A DNA stretch of 64,000 nucleotides. Origin: Breoghania sp. Lineage in GTDB: Bacteria > Pseudomonadota > Alphaproteobacteria > Rhizobiales > Stappiaceae. Made by a program: the position numbers and the translations under genes. Below the pieces are notes generated by a model. That model did not search any database and had not been told where the DNA came from. It saw only the letters and a program-made list of their open reading frames with translations. Where the stretch lies: the NCBI RefSeq assembly GCF_030066895.1, contig NZ_JASJAV010000001.1, forward strand, positions 248,001-312,000. The letters run 5' to 3'. Shown here piece after piece: positions 13,450-24,756 of this stretch (within the stretch, counting starts at the first letter, position 1; the number at the start of each line of letters is the position of its first letter).

Positions 13450-14529
13450 TCACCCCTCGCTCTCTGCCGCAAGAACCTTGGCCTGTCCCGGCCAATCCTC
13501 GCGTTCAAGTCGCGCACGGATCTTCAGCTTGTCATCGATCCAAGCCAGCTCCGCCTCGCCCCAACCGGCAATCTGATCGTAGTGATAGATGCCAAGCTCG
13601 TTGATCGACGTCTCCATTTTCGGTCCCAAGCCCTTGATCTTCTTCAGATCATCAGCCTTACCGCCGCGCGGCGCCTTGAGAAGCTCCGGCCCGTCCTTCT
13701 TGGCCACAGCCTTGGCGGGCTTCTCGGCAGCAGGCGCCGCCTTCTTCGCAGCGTCCGACTTCTTCGGCACCGCCGAAGCCTTGGAAGCCGGAGCCTTCAC
13801 TCCGACGCCACCATTCATCGGCGAACCGCCCTCACCGCCGTTGATCGACGCTCCGGCGAAAACCTCGGACGCCGCAGCGGCTCCGTTGACGACATGGGCG
13901 AGCGGATCGAGACCCTTGGTGCTGTCCTTGATCTCGGTGAGCGTCGTGGCTCCACCCAGCGGCGCGGCGAACCGGCGGCCATTGGCAGGACCGGGGACAA
14001 CTTCCTTGCCCGCCGCGATATCATCGAGGAGCTTCTCGAAGTCTTCCGGCGTCAGGTCTTCGTAGGTGTCCTTCCAGATCTGCACCATCGGCGCATTGGA
14101 ACAAGACCCGAGGCACTCGACCTCTTCCCACGAGAAGTTTCTGTCTTCGGAAACCTCATGCGCATGGGGCGCAATCTTCTTCTTGCAGATGTCGATCAGT
14201 TTTTCCGAACCGCACAACATGCAGGGCGTCGTTCCGCAGATCTGGATGTGCGCCTTATTACCGACCGGCGCGAGCTGGAACATTGTGTAGAAGGTCGCGA
14301 CTTCAAGCACGCGAATATGCGGCATACCCAGCAAATCGGCGACGTAACGGATCGCCGGCTCCGGCAACCAGCCGTCAAACTGCTCCTGCGCACGCCAAAG
14401 GACCGGGATCACCGCGGAGGCCTGACGGCCTTCCGGGTACTTCGCGATCTGCCCCTTCGCCCATTCCAGATTCTTGGGCGTCAGCGAGAAATCCGCAGGC
14501 TGCTCGGAATTGAGGCGACGAACTGTCAT
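13450..14529 (-). CDS. nuoE: NADH-quinone oxidoreductase subunit E with C-terminal HhH extension
   Basis: The [2Fe-2S] subunit of the NADH module. The N-terminal 190 residues are the thioredoxin-like NuoE core with ligands in [11 protein letters not shown] and CLGSCSNAP. Unlike the short bacterial type (about 170 residues), this protein has 359: an Ala/Lys/Pro-rich linker from about 240 to 290 and a terminal helix-hairpin-helix-like domain ([19 protein letters not shown]) near 295-345. Such extended NuoE forms are known in alphaproteobacteria; the role of the tail is unclear. Intact. Confidence 0.95.
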   Translation of the reverse strand: MTVRRLNSEQPADFSLTPKNLEWAKGQIAKYPEGRQASAVIPVLWRAQEQFDGWLPEPAIRYVADLLGMPHIRVLEVATFYTMFQLAPVGNKAHIQICGTTPCMLCGSEKLIDICKKKIAPHAHEVSEDRNFSWEEVECLGSCSNAPMVQIWKDTYEDLTPEDFEKLLDDIAAGKEVVPGPANGRRFAAPLGGATTLTEIKDSTKGLDPLAHVVNGAAAASEVFAGASINGGEGGSPMNGGVGVKAPASKASAVPKKSDAAKKAAPAAEKPAKAVAKKDGPELLKAPRGGKADDLKKIKGLGPKMETSINELGIYHYDQIAGWGEAELAWIDDKLKIRARLEREDWPGQAKVLAAESEG

Positions 14530-14530
14530 G

Positions 14531-15715
14531 TTACCGGTCAACCTCTCCAAACACGATATCGAGAGAGCCGAGGATCGCCGAGACGTCGGCGAGCTGATGC
14601 CCCTCGCAGATGAAATCCATCGCTTGCAGATGCGCGTATCCGGGCGCCTTGATCTTGCAGCGATAGGGCTTGTTGGTGCCGTCGGAGACCAGATAGACGC
14701 CGAATTCGCCCTTCGGCGCCTCGACGCAGGCATAGGTCTCGCCCTCGGGCACGTGATAGCCCTCGGTGAAGAGCTTGAAGTGGTGGATGAGCCCTTCCAT
14801 CGACCGCTTCATATCGCCCCGCTTGGGCGGAACGACCTTGCCGTCCCGAGAGAAAACGGGGCCGCGCTCCACGGTGAGCTTCTCCAGACACTGCTTCATG
14901 ATGCGGACCGACTGGCGCATCTCTTCCATGCGGATGAGATAGCGGTCGTAGCAATCGCAGTTCTTGCCCACGGGGATATCGAACTCGAGCTCGTCATAGC
15001 ACTCGTAGGGCTGGCTCTTGCGCAGATCCCACGGAGCGCCGGAGCCGCGCACCATCACCCCGGAAAAGCCCCACTTCCAGCAATCCTCAAGGCTGACGAC
15101 GCCGATATCGACATTACGCTGCTTGAAGATGCGGTTTTCCGTGATGAGGCTTTCGATATCGTCGAGCGCCTCCAGAAAGGGATCGCAGAAATCCCAGATA
15201 TCGTCGAGAAGTGCCGGGGGAAGATCCTGATGAACGCCGCCGGGCCGGAAATAGGCCGCGTGCATACGCGCGCCGCAGGCCCGTTCGTAGAAGACCATCA
15301 GCTTTTCGCGCTGCTCGAAACCCCACAGCGGCGGGGTGAGCGCGCCGACATCCATGGCCTGCGTCGTAACGTTGAGCAGATGATTGAGGAGACGGCCGAT
15401 TTCCGAATAAAGAACACGAATGAGCTGTCCGCGCTTGGGCACCTCGATGCCGATGAGCTTTTCGACCGCCAGCGCGTAGGCGTGTTCCTGGTTCATCGGC
15501 GCGACATAGTCGAGCCGATCGAAGTAAGGCACGGCCTGCAGATAGGTCTTGTGCTCGATCAGCTTTTCGGTGCCGCGATGCAGCAGTCCGATATGCGGAT
15601 CGACCCGCGTCATCAATTCGCCGTCAAGTTCCAGCACAAGACGTAGAACTCCGTGTGCGGCCGGATGCTGCGGACCGAAATTGATGTTGAAGTTGCGGAC
15701 CTGCGCCTCAGCCAT
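14531..15715 (-). CDS. nuoD: NADH-quinone oxidoreductase subunit D
   Basis: The 49-kDa-type subunit of complex I, related to hydrogenase large subunits, which lines the quinone-reduction site together with NuoB. The protein is 394 residues and starts [20 protein letters not shown] with the quinone-site HPAAHG loop. The frame is complete. Its start overlaps the end of the GFA-type gene upstream by eight bases. Confidence 0.97.
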   Translation of the reverse strand: MAEAQVRNFNINFGPQHPAAHGVLRLVLELDGELMTRVDPHIGLLHRGTEKLIEHKTYLQAVPYFDRLDYVAPMNQEHAYALAVEKLIGIEVPKRGQLIRVLYSEIGRLLNHLLNVTTQAMDVGALTPPLWGFEQREKLMVFYERACGARMHAAYFRPGGVHQDLPPALLDDIWDFCDPFLEALDDIESLITENRIFKQRNVDIGVVSLEDCWKWGFSGVMVRGSGAPWDLRKSQPYECYDELEFDIPVGKNCDCYDRYLIRMEEMRQSVRIMKQCLEKLTVERGPVFSRDGKVVPPKRGDMKRSMEGLIHHFKLFTEGYHVPEGETYACVEAPKGEFGVYLVSDGTNKPYRCKIKAPGYAHLQAMDFICEGHQLADVSAILGSLDIVFGEVDR

Positions 15716-16137
15716 TTTGGCTTTCCTGCTCTTTCGCGTATAGCGCGTAGACTTCGGCGTTCGTCATTTTCTGCGTCTCATTGGCGAACGCATAATTGCC
15801 GGGCTTGTCGTCAATGAAGATCTCCGAGGTGAAGGAGAATACGTAAGGGTCATCAAAAGCTTGCGCTGAAACAACGATATGCGCCCCGTCCTTCGATCGC
15901 CACATCAGAGAAGAACCGCAGGTTTTGCAAAACACCCGCTCGCCCCATTGCGACGAAGAATAAATGCCCAGCTCCGCTTCATCGGCGATATCGATATCGC
16001 TGCATTCCACCGCCATCAACGTTCCCCCGCTCCAGCGCCGGCACATGGAGCAATGACATACCCCCATCGTCCTGGCCTTGGGCACGGTGGCGAAACGCAC
16101 AGCGCTGCGAAGACAGCCTCCCGAAAGTCTCTCCCAT
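15708..16137 (-). pseudogene. GFA (glutathione-dependent formaldehyde-activating) family protein, frameshifted
   Basis: Zinc-binding fold with motifs GGCLRSAVRF, CHCSMCRRWSGG and CKTCGSSLMW. Families like this normally start M-x-x-L-x-GGCLCGAVRF. The only suitable ATG (16135-16137, just after the nuoC stop) is one base out of frame; removing one G from the run after the ATG gives MERLSGGCLRSAVRF, so a one-base insertion is likely. The second N-terminal cysteine of the family (GGCLCG) is also Arg here. A shorter product from an internal ATG would lose the first zinc ligand. Its place inside the nuo operon between nuoC and nuoD is unusual. Confidence 0.65.
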
Positions 16138-16140
16138 GCC

Positions 16141-16746
16141 TTAGTTCCCCTTCGCCTTTTCGTCACCGGGCAAGACGTAATCGGTGCCCTCCCAAGGCGA
16201 CAGAAAATCGAAATTCCGGAATTCCTGGGCAAGCCGGACAGGTTCGTAGACGACCCGTTTCTGCTCGTCGTCGTACCTGACCTCGACAAACCCGGTCAGC
16301 GGGAAATCCTTCCTCAGCGGATGGCCGTCGAAGCCGTAGTCGGTAAGGATACGGCGCAGGTCCGGATGACCGGAGAACAGCACGCCGTACATGTCGTAGA
16401 CCTCGCGCTCGAACCAGTTCGCGCTCGGGAAGATCGAGGTGACGGAAGGAACGGCCCTCTCCTCGTCCGTCATCACCTTCACCCGGATGCGCAGGTTCTG
16501 GCGGGGGCTGAGGAAATGATAGATAACGTCGAACCGCTGCGGGCGCTGCGGCCAGTCGACACCGCAGACGTCCGTCAGATTGACGAACTGGCAGCGCACG
16601 TCATCCCGCAGAAAGCGGACCATCTCAACGATTGAATCCGAAGCCGCGCGAACCGTGAGTTCACCGTGCGCAACCTCGAAGCCGGGCACATCGTCCCCGC
16701 GGACCTGCAAGATATATTCGCCGAGTTCCTGAAGTGTCTCGTCCAT
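16141..16746 (-). CDS. nuoC: NADH-quinone oxidoreductase subunit C
   Basis: The 30-kDa-type subunit of the connecting module of complex I, separate from NuoD as in alphaproteobacteria. It has 201 residues, starts [17 protein letters not shown] and contains the signature [20 protein letters not shown] and the HPLRKDFPL motif. Intact. Confidence 0.97.
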   Translation of the reverse strand: MDETLQELGEYILQVRGDDVPGFEVAHGELTVRAASDSIVEMVRFLRDDVRCQFVNLTDVCGVDWPQRPQRFDVIYHFLSPRQNLRIRVKVMTDEERAVPSVTSIFPSANWFEREVYDMYGVLFSGHPDLRRILTDYGFDGHPLRKDFPLTGFVEVRYDDEQKRVVYEPVRLAQEFRNFDFLSPWEGTDYVLPGDEKAKGN

Positions 16747-16779
16747 CGTACCTAGAACCTGTGCGTCGTCGATTACAAT

Positions 16780-17358
16780 CTAGCGTTCGATCGTGCCGGT
16801 GCGGCGGATCTTTTTCTGCAGGAGCAGAACGCCATAAAGCAGAGCCTCGGCCGTCGGAGGACATCCAGGAACATAGATGTCGACCGGCACGACGCGGTCG
16901 CAACCGCGCACCACCGAATAGGAATAGTGATAATAGCCACCACCGTTGGCGCACGAGCCCATGGAGATGACGTAGCGCGGCTCGGGCATCTGGTCGTAGA
17001 CCTTCCTGAGCGCAGGCGCCATCTTGTTGGTGAGCGTACCGGCGACGATCATGACATCGGACTGACGCGGGCTGGCGCGCGGTGCGAAGCCGAAGCGCTC
17101 CACGTCGTAGCGCGGCATGGAGACCTGCATCATTTCGATCGCGCAACATGCGAGACCGAAGGTCATCCACATCAACGAGCCCGTTCGCGCCCACTGGATC
17201 AGCTTGTCACTCGTGGTGACGAGGAAGCCCTTGTCGGCCAGTTCGTCATTCATGTCCTGGAAAAACGGATCGTTCGATCCCACCGGCTTGCCGGTATTGG
17301 GATCGATAATCCCCTTTGGCTTCGGTGCCACCAGGGTGTCGGATGGGCTCAATCCCAT
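16780..17358 (-). CDS. nuoB: NADH-quinone oxidoreductase subunit B
   Basis: Carries the last iron-sulfur cluster (N2) before quinone. Ligands are seen in [19 protein letters not shown] and [11 protein letters not shown]. The start [16 protein letters not shown] overlaps the nuoA stop and gives 192 residues. The gene ends in TAG (GAACGC-TAG), useful evidence that TAG is a normal stop in this genome. Intact. Confidence 0.97.
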   Translation of the reverse strand: MGLSPSDTLVAPKPKGIIDPNTGKPVGSNDPFFQDMNDELADKGFLVTTSDKLIQWARTGSLMWMTFGLACCAIEMMQVSMPRYDVERFGFAPRASPRQSDVMIVAGTLTNKMAPALRKVYDQMPEPRYVISMGSCANGGGYYHYSYSVVRGCDRVVPVDIYVPGCPPTAEALLYGVLLLQKKIRRTGTIER

Positions 17359-17714
17359 TCCAGCGCCCCCTTCTTCCACTCGTAAATAAAGCCAATCGCC
17401 AACACGCCCAAGAATACCATCATTGACGCGAAGCCGTACCACCCGAGTTTGCCGAACGTGATGGCCCACGGGAACAGAAAGGCGACTTCAAGATCGAAAA
17501 TGATGAAAAGGATGGCGACCAGATAAAAACGAATGTCGAATTTCATGCGCGCATTATCGAACGCATTGAAGCCACATTCGTAGGCCGAATTCTTTTCCGC
17601 GTCGGGGCTTTTAAAAGCTATCAGGAATGGCGAGACGAGAAGGGCCAGACCAATGACGAGCGATATCCCGATGAAGACGACGATGGGAACGTAGTCTTTC
17701 AGAAGATCTTCCAT
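17349..17714 (-). CDS. nuoA: NADH-quinone oxidoreductase subunit A
   Basis: Three-helix membrane subunit, 121 residues, with the conserved [20 protein letters not shown] loop that closes the quinone chamber. It is the first gene of the nuo operon; the promoter must lie in the region just beyond 17714. Intact. Confidence 0.97.
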   Translation of the reverse strand: MEDLLKDYVPIVVFIGISLVIGLALLVSPFLIAFKSPDAEKNSAYECGFNAFDNARMKFDIRFYLVAILFIIFDLEVAFLFPWAITFGKLGWYGFASMMVFLGVLAIGFIYEWKKGALEWD

Positions 17715-18429
17715 GGTCGATCATCCTTGCGCGTTGGTTCGGTCTAACCGCGCGGAGCCGGAATGGAGAGAAGCGGGCGGAGAACACGCTTTGCGTCTCG
17801 ATTAGGATTCCGAACCGCCTCCCAGAATGGGCAGCGCGATCAAGGCGCGACCGCACGCTTATCCCACAGATCCGAACGTGGCAAGTCCCCAGCAAGCGAA
17901 GACATCCGCCATTTGACTGTATCTTGCCGCACCGCATCACCGCCAGCCGCAGAATTACGGGGATTGAGAGAAATCTACGAATAATCGACATGAGTTCGCC
18001 TTGAGAAGCGCGCAGAGGCACCCTGCCCTTCCCTTGCAGGCGACTCAGACGGACTCATTGAGAGTCGAATAATACTTGATTTTATTACTCATGTTTTAGC
18101 CCCTCCCCCCCCCCTGATCGAGGGTCCCGATCAAAGGCCATCGAGGGGAACGCCCGACCGACCACCTCGAAGTCGAAGCAGCGGAGCGAAGACGGGTCGG
18201 GGCTGATTTGAGCCGGATCGGATCCGGCAGCAGACTGACGCAGATAGTGCGTCCTGCCCGCGCGATACGCGGTCGCGCCAGCAGCATCAAGCCGACGCAA
18301 TCGGACAGACAAAGCCAAAGTCCGCTTGCTTTCGGAATAGCGGCGAAGTTTCGGGAAAACGAGAAACTGCACTTTCCGTGCGACACCACGTTCCATATCG
18401 TTGCGATATATGCGCCACCGGGGAGGGAG
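17715..18429. other. Intergenic region upstream of nuo operon
   Basis: About 715 bases without a supportable gene. It must contain the nuo promoter near 17715-17800, but no confident -35/-10 pair stands out. A ten-base C run lies near 18105, and an almost perfect palindrome (GCCGGATC, one base, GATCCGGC) at 18212-18228. Short open frames on both strands lack start signals and family resemblance. Confidence 0.5.
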
Positions 18430-18506
18430 TGGCGCGAGTGACGGGACTCGAACCCGCGACCTCCGGCGTGACAGGCCGGCACTCTAACCATCTGAGCTAC
18501 ACCCGC
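18430..18506 (-). tRNA. tRNA-Asp (GTC)
   Basis: The minus strand folds as a standard tRNA. The acceptor arm GCGGGTG pairs with CACTCGC, the D-loop region reads TAGCTCAGATGGTTAGAG, and the anticodon loop CTGTCAC has GTC. The T arm contains GGTTCGAGTCC. The discriminator base is G and CCA is encoded. Asp tRNAs of alphaproteobacteria look like this. Confidence 0.96.
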
Positions 18507-18836
18507 GTTCGAAGCGGTCGGCCGCTGAGAAGTGAGCGTGGTGTACGGTGCTGAGCTTCGGAAGTCAAGCGCCCCAAAATGCGTTCTGCATCGTTTTTGT
18601 GAAAACTCCCGCGCCAACGCCGGAGTAAGACCATTTTCCCTGAAATCTCCAGCGTTTGTACCTGTGGAAAAGCCCGATAAGAAAAAACATGCAGAATTCC
18701 TTATGTTTTTACGTAAAGCTTAGGTGATTATCCCCATGTCAGGAATATCAATAATTCTTTAAAATAGTCGGCATATAGGAGCCAAAGCACACCAGTATCT
18801 GATCAACTGAATAGTGGCGTCCGCCTGGAGCATATA
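18507..18836. other. Intergenic region between tRNA-Asp and chemoreceptor
   Basis: About 330 bases with lower GC than its surroundings, especially 18660-18780, consistent with promoter DNA for the rightward chemoreceptor gene and for the leftward tRNA. The short open frame at 18532-18723 has no recognisable product. No strong operator is seen. Confidence 0.4.
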
Positions 18837-20501
18837 ATGCCCTTCAAAATCCTAAACTCGCTCTCCGGGAAGCTGTATGGCCTCGCCTTCTTCTTCAGCA
18901 TGTGCTTCGTGGTCATGCTCGACTATCAGCTTTACACCCTCCACACGAACCTAGATGCGTTCAAGCGCACGGAAATTCGCAGTGTCGGCAAATCTGCAAG
19001 AAGCATTGCCGCCGGCTTTGCCGCCAAGGCCAAAGCCGGGGAAATGACGGTCGAGGAGGTTAAGGCTCGGACCAAAGAGGCGATCAGCAGCATCCGCTAC
19101 GCCAGCAAGAGCTATGTTTTCGTCTACCAGTCGGATGGCAACACGGTCATTCACCCGGTGCATGCGCTGGGCAAGAGTCGTCATGACGCGCGCAACCCCC
19201 AGGGCCGCTATCTGGTGCGCGAGTTCATCGACGTGGTCAACAAACAGGGTTCCGGATACGTCGACTACGGCCAGGAAGACAAGAACGGTGACTTCTGGCA
19301 GTAGACCAGCTACATCGACTACTACAAGCCTTGGGACTGGATCTTCGGCACCGGCGCGCTGCTGAAGGATATGAAGGCCGCCTTCTGGCGCGAAGCGCTC
19401 AAGAGTGCCGACCTGACCCTCGTCTTCATGATCGGCTCGCTTGTCGTGACCTTCTTCATTGCCCGTTCGCTGGCCAAACCCATCCGCAGGCTCAACGACC
19501 AGATGGATTCCATCGCGCAGGACAATTTTGACCAGGAAGTCGAGGGAACCGAGCGCAAGGATGAAATCGGTGCCATGAGCCGCGTCGTGGCCGTGTTCCG
19601 CAAGAACGCCCTCGACCGCCGTCGGCTGGAGAGCGAAAGCGAAGAAGAACACCGCGCCGCCGCGAACGTCAGAACCAGACCGAAATCCTGATCACCGACT
19701 TCAAGGTCGACGTGGAATTCGGCTCTCGACGTGGTCAACCAGAACTCCAACCGGATGGACGAGGCCGCGAAATCTCTGAAGGCCAATGCCGCCCACACCG
19801 AAACCAGCGCGGGCGACGCCTCTGAAGCCTCCGAGCGTGCCAGCCAGAACGTGCAGACTGTGGCATCAGCGGCAGAAGAGCTTGCCGCTTCGATCGGCGA
19901 GATCACCCGTCAGATCTCTAAGAGCAACGAAGTCGTCTCCAAGGCAACGACCAGCGCCAAGGTGGCGAGCCTCGACGAAGCCGCGCAGAAGATCGGCGAA
20001 GTGGTCAGCCTCATCCAGGCCATTGCCGAACAGACCAACCTGCTGGCGCTCAACGCCACCATCGAGGCGGCACGTGCCGGTGAAGCCGGCAAGGGCTTCG
20101 CGGTCGTGGCGGCTGAGGTCAAGGAGCTCGCCAACCAGACGCCCAAGGCCACCGAGGAAATCTCCGCCCATGTCGGCGCCATCCAGGGCTCGACCAAGGA
20201 GACGGTGGACGTGATCGAGCAGATCGCCGCGATCATGGAAGAGGGCAGCGGCTACACGACGGCCATTGCCGATGCCGTGGAACAACAGGGCCTCGCCACT
20301 GCGGAAATCTCCGAGAACGTGCAGGCCGCCGCAAGCGGCACTCGCAAGGCCAGTGACAACATGATCCAGCTGACCAACACCGCGACCGACACGTCTCGCA
20401 CCGCCGAGATGGTTCTGGACGCCTCGGGACAGATGTCGTCCAGCACGACGGATCTCTCCGAGCGGATCAACCGGTTCCTCAACCGCGTTGCCGCCGCCTG
20501 A
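18837..20501 (+). pseudogene. Methyl-accepting chemotaxis protein (Cache sensor), broken
   Basis: Transmembrane chemoreceptor: N-terminal helix (residues 10-30), a single-Cache-like periplasmic sensor (VFVYQSDGNTVIHP, then YKPWDWIFGTGAL), a second helix, HAMP, and a cytoplasmic signalling domain with the hairpin segment around [20 protein letters not shown]. It is interrupted by TAG at 19302-19304 inside the sensor, and by frame changes near 19665 (EEHRAA then out of frame) and near 19720 (before [15 protein letters not shown]). The methylation helix region before [11 protein letters not shown] also looks shortened. A gene in this state cannot give a working receptor. Confidence 0.9.
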
Positions 20502-20545
20502 TCCGGGGACTTCTCCAGATCACATCAAGTCTCTCTATCAGGCAG

Positions 20546-20579
20546 AGGTCGTCGCGATTTCGCGGCGGCCTTTTTGTTT
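20546..20579 (+). terminator. Rho-independent terminator after the chemoreceptor
   Basis: An 11-bp stem (AGGTCGTCGCG against CGCGGCGGCCT, two G-U pairs) with an ATTT loop is followed at once by TTTTTGTTT. It lies 45 bases after the chemoreceptor stop and probably ends that transcript. Confidence 0.8.
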
Positions 20580-21079
20580 GCGCCTATCGCGTTGTGTCCT
20601 GTGCGCGGCCGCAGCCGTCAAAGAGTTCATTGCGCACGTAGTAATACTCATTCAGATGAAAATTATTCCCGACTAACGCCGTAACGGCTCTTCACATTTA
20701 ATTAACATCGCACATTGTGCGAATATCTGCTCAACACCGATTTTGATACAAAATACCCACTGAGACTTCAGCGAAACCCAACGGATTGCGGACATAATAG
20801 TCTTCTCACGGGATGACGGATTCGGGTTCGGATACGTCCTCAACTCCCGAAAGCATGGGGCTCCGTCGAAAATTCGAGGAAACCATATCGCATCACCCGT
20901 GATTTTTATGATGAAGGTCACATCACGAAAGACCGAAAACGGCCAAACTCGCCATCGGCAACACAGAAAACGGAGAAGACTTCCTCGCCGCATTTCATGT
21001 TCGCCGGGCCCGATCGACGACCCGCTGAGGGTCTTGACCGATTTGCGCCGATGATCCGCGCATTGCCCGGGAGGCAGTT
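20580..21079. other. Intergenic region, no gene seen
   Basis: About 500 bases of lower GC sequence between the chemoreceptor terminator and the secreted-protein gene. It should hold the promoter of the latter. Small open frames on both strands show no family features. Confidence 0.4.
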
Positions 21080-21802
21080 ATGAATGGGAAGCTGACATCC
21101 GATCGTACGTTTCGGCTGCCGAGCAGCCGTAATCTCGCCGTTGCCGCGCTGGCAGCGTGCCTGACGGCAGCGTCCCTCACGATGCCCGCCTTCGCCCAGC
21201 CGCAACTATCCGATGCGTTGGCGAGTGTCGCAAAGGGAACGGAGACCTCGACGATCATCGACGGGATCACCAATTCCCAAGGACGCGGCGACCGGCTCGC
21301 GGTCACGGTTGCGCGCGTCGCGGGTCACCAAGGAACCGCGGAATCCACCCGCGACATGAACATCTGGGTCGGCGAGGTCGAACTCAAGGGCCGAAAGACG
21401 GTCTGGGTTGAGCTGATCGACAAGTACGGCGAGGTCGTCTACGACGCGGAAGTGAAGAAGAACGAGACGTACCTCCTCCCCGACGGTTGCGCCATCGTTG
21501 TTCGCGCCCTGCCCGACGGCACTCAGATCGCGGAGCTCAACACTGAGCGCGTCGCCTCCGACGCCAACCTCGTCGTGACCCGCCGAGTGGTCGAAAAGGA
21601 TCAGGAACCGACGTCGGTCGAATTCTTCGAGGAGCAGGCCACGGACGCCACCCAGCCGCGCGAACCCGAAAAGGAGTCCGCGCTCGTGGTACTCGCTCAC
21701 TTCGGCGAACGTGTCTGGGCGAGCATCACCGCCTTCGTCAGCGGTGCAGCCGACAATATCCGCTACACCTTTCGCTGGATCGTCGATGTCGCGACCGCCT
21801 GA
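21080..21802 (+). CDS. Secreted protein of unknown function
   Basis: A 240-residue protein with an N-terminal signal peptide (basic start, hydrophobic VAALAACLTAASLTM, cleavage probably after PAFA). The mature part is acidic, with an Asn/Asp-rich centre (RDMNIWVGEVELKG, YGEVVYDAEVKKNE) that looks like beta strands, a Pro/Glu-rich stretch near 190-205 and an amphipathic C-terminus. No family is recognised. It is a lone gene, intact, with a candidate terminator downstream, amid several broken neighbours, which suggests it is still under selection. Confidence 0.7.
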   Translation: MNGKLTSDRTFRLPSSRNLAVAALAACLTAASLTMPAFAQPQLSDALASVAKGTETSTIIDGITNSQGRGDRLAVTVARVAGHQGTAESTRDMNIWVGEVELKGRKTVWVELIDKYGEVVYDAEVKKNETYLLPDGCAIVVRALPDGTQIAELNTERVASDANLVVTRRVVEKDQEPTSVEFFEEQATDATQPREPEKESALVVLAHFGERVWASITAFVSGAADNIRYTFRWIVDVATA

Positions 21803-21826
21803 TTGACGCCATTTCCCGACAGATCG

Positions 21827-21859
21827 GGCCAGGCTGCCATGGAGGCTGCCCGGCCTTTT
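21827..21859 (+). terminator. Probable terminator after the secreted protein
   Basis: A 12-bp imperfect stem (GGCCAGGCTGCC with GGCTGCCCGGCC, two mismatches) and a five-base loop precede TTTT. It sits 25 bases after the stop. Confidence 0.6.
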
Positions 21860-21930
21860 CCTGTCATTGGCAAAATTCTGCGCATTGATTAAGGCATATT
21901 GCCGAGCCCCGTCGCCAAACAGAGATTGAG

Positions 21931-23383
21931 ATGCCCTCCTCCCACCCTGTCATCGTCTGGTTCCGTGACAACCTGCGCCTTGCCGCCAATCCGGCCCTGA
22001 CAAGGGTAGCGCGAACCGGCGCAGAGGTTCTCGCCCTCTACGTGCTCGATGACGAATCGGCTTCCGGCGACCCTCTCGGCAGGGCCTCGCGCTGGTGACT
22101 GCACGGCTCGCTGCCGAGCCTGCAAGCGGACCTGAAGGAGCGTGGCGTTCGTCTTGTTCTGCGACGCAGCAACGAGGCGGAACAACTGGTGAGCCTGGCC
22201 GGACAGGTGAACGCGCAAGCAGCCTTCTAGAACCGGCGCGCGGCACAAGCAAACCGGGGAGAGGACGACGCGGTTGCCTCTCAATTGCGCCAGAACAGCG
22301 TCGAGGCGGACTATTTCGCTCCGAACCTGCTTTTCGCGCCCGGTACGATCCGCACGAATTCCGGTGGCGTCTATCGCGTCTTCACCCCCTTCTGGCGTGC
22401 GGCGTGTCAGCTGACGCCCGACAGGCCGCTCCCCGCCCCGCAAGGCCTCACCGGATGGCAGGGAGAGGTCGACGGAGACGCGCTCGAGACATGGCAATTG
22501 CGCCCCAGCCGTCCGGATTGGGCCAAAGGAATCGCACAAGCTTGGGCACCCGGTGAAAGCGAGGCGCAGAACCGCCTGCAAGGTTTCATCGACGGAGCGA
22601 CCAACACCCTATGCCGACGGCCGCGATCTACCGGCAGATGCGACGACCTCACGGCTGTCACCCTCTCTGCGCTTCGGAGAGATATCGGCGCGCCAGATCT
22701 GGCACGCGGTCAAGGCCGGACTGAGCACGGGCGACGTTTCCGAGAGAGACGGAGAGAAATTCCTGGCCGAACTCGGCTGGCGCGAATTCTGTCATCATCT
22801 GCTGAGCGACCATCCCGACCTCGCGACCTCCAACTTCAACCGCGACTTCGATCATTTCCCCTGGGAAGTCGACGAAAACGCCCTGCAGAGCTGGCAGGCC
22901 GGACAGACGGGTTACCCGATCGTCGATGCCGGATTGCGGGAACTGTGGTCCACGGGATGGATACACAACAGGGTTCGCATGATCGTCGCCTCATTTCTGA
23001 CCAAGCATCTCCTGATCGACTGGCGCTCGGGCGAACAATGGTTCTGGGATACCCTGGTGGATGCGGATCCGGCCAACAATCCGGCAGGATGGCAGTGGGT
23101 GGCCAGTTGCGGCGCCGATGCGCCCCCCTATTTCCGGATCTTCAATCCGGCTCTGCAAGGCGAGAAATTCGATCCCGACGGGGCCTATACCCGGCATTGG
23201 GTGCCGGAACTGGAACATCTCGACAAACGCTGTCTCCACCACCCATGGGATGCTCCCGGGGAGGCATTGCAGAAGGCCGGGATCGTCCTCGGTAAAACCT
23301 ATCCCGCCCCGCTCATTGACCACTCAAAGGCCAGAAAGCGGGCACCGCACGCTTATGAAGCAATGAAACAGGCGAAATCATAG
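21931..23383 (+). pseudogene. phrB: Deoxyribodipyrimidine photo-lyase, broken
   Basis: FAD-dependent light repair of pyrimidine dimers. The N-terminal photolyase domain begins with HPVIVWFRDNLRLAANPAL. TGA at 22096-22098 replaces a Trp (RASRW-W-LHGSL) and TAG at 22228-22230 replaces another (AAF-W-NRRA). Near 22608 one extra C in AACACCCTATG shifts the frame just before TYADGRDLP. The FAD-binding domain then reads on (GWREFCHHLL, HNRVRMIVASFLTKHLLIDW, DADPANNPAGWQWVASCGAD) to the stop at 23383. Three independent lesions. Confidence 0.93.
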
Positions 23384-23557
23384 TCTCTCATTGCATACAG
23401 AACATTGATGTTTTTGGCGCAAATCAGTTTTTCGATACTCCCTTCCCATAGTTTTATTTTTCAATCAGTGCCGCCTCGCTAAAAATCGGTTCTCTTGAAG
23501 GGGGGAAGTAACGAGGATTAGCTTGTGCGCTCCTTGAACCAGCATTGACTGAAAACG

Positions 23558-24598
23558 ATGACCATCTGCCCTTCCCTAGTGGACGCGATCGGAAATACGC
23601 CGCTCATCCGTCTGAACGGAGCCAGCGAAGAGACCGGGTGCGAGATCCTCGGCAAGGCCGAATTCCTCAATCCGGGCCAATCCGTGAAGGATCGCGCCGC
23701 CCTGTTCATCATCCGCGATACGATGGAATGCGGCGTTCTCAAGAAGGGCGGCGTCATCGTGGAGGGAACGGCAGGCAATACCGGCATCGGGCTGACCCTC
23801 GTGGGCAATACGCTGGGCTTTCGATCGATCATCGTCATTCCCGAGACTCAGAGCCAAGAGAAGAAGGACATGCTGCGCCTGGCGGGGGCCGAACTCGTGG
23901 AGATGCCCGCCGTCCCCTACAAGAACCCGAACAATTACGTGAAACTGTCCGGCCGCCTTGCCGAGCAGATCGCAAAGACCGAACCCAACGGCGCGATCAG
24001 GGCGAACCAGTTCGACAATGTCGCGAACCGTCGGGCCCATATCGAGACGACGGGCCCGGATATCTGGGAGCAGACCAGCGGCAAGGTTGACGGCTTCATC
24101 TGCGCCGTCGGCTCGGGCGGCACGCTTGCGGGCGTGGCGATGGCGCTGAAAGAGCGCAACAAGGATATCAGGATCGGCCTCGCCGACCCCATGGGCGCCG
24201 CTCTCTACAGCTATTACACGACCGGCGAATTCAAGTTCGAAGGCTCTTCGATCACCGAAGGCATCGGTCAGGGACGCATTACCGCGAACCTGGAAGATAC
24301 CCCGATCGACACCGCCTTCCAGATCCCGGACGAAGAAGCACTCTCGGAAATCTTCAAGCTTCTGGAACACGAGGGCCTGTGCCTCGGCGGCTCGTCCGGC
24401 GTGAACGTTGCCGGCGCAATCCGCCTGGCGCGCGAGATGGGACCGAGCCATACGATCGTCACCGTGCTGTGCGACTATGGCAATCGCTATCAGTCCAAGC
24501 TGTTCAATCCGGACTTCCTGCGCTCCAAGGGGCTGCCCGTGCCGGAATGGATGGAACGCAAGGTCAATATCGACGTTCCGTATCAGCCCGTCGACTGA
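23558..24598 (+). CDS. cysK: Cysteine synthase A
   Basis: PLP enzyme that makes cysteine from O-acetylserine and sulfide. The PLP lysine is Lys44 in NPGQSVKDRAAL. The substrate loop GTAGNTGIGL and phosphate-binding GSGGTLAG are present, and a C-terminal segment GGSSGVNVAGAIRLA binds the cofactor ring. The protein has 346 residues, the longer form common in alphaproteobacteria. It is a single intact gene between broken phrB and cls genes. Confidence 0.95.
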   Translation: MTICPSLVDAIGNTPLIRLNGASEETGCEILGKAEFLNPGQSVKDRAALFIIRDTMECGVLKKGGVIVEGTAGNTGIGLTLVGNTLGFRSIIVIPETQSQEKKDMLRLAGAELVEMPAVPYKNPNNYVKLSGRLAEQIAKTEPNGAIRANQFDNVANRRAHIETTGPDIWEQTSGKVDGFICAVGSGGTLAGVAMALKERNKDIRIGLADPMGAALYSYYTTGEFKFEGSSITEGIGQGRITANLEDTPIDTAFQIPDEEALSEIFKLLEHEGLCLGGSSGVNVAGAIRLAREMGPSHTIVTVLCDYGNRYQSKLFNPDFLRSKGLPVPEWMERKVNIDVPYQPVD

Positions 24599-24645
24599 AG
24601 CCGGTTGCGTCTTGATTGATTCAGCCGGATCACCGCAAATATCGA

Positions 24646-24661
24646 GAACCGTCGACGGTTC
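24646..24661. repeat. Perfect 16-bp palindrome after cysK
   Basis: GAACCGTCGACGGTTC is self-complementary over 16 bases, 48 bases after the cysK stop. It may be part of an attenuated terminator or a protein site; there is no T run. Confidence 0.4.
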
Positions 24662-24756
24662 GCGCAGCACGTCGGCTGCGCCCTGCCATGCCCGGCATAT
24701 CCGGGACCGGGCGGGATAAGGTACTTCTGGTGTCAGTATGGTAGGCGGAACGGAAC

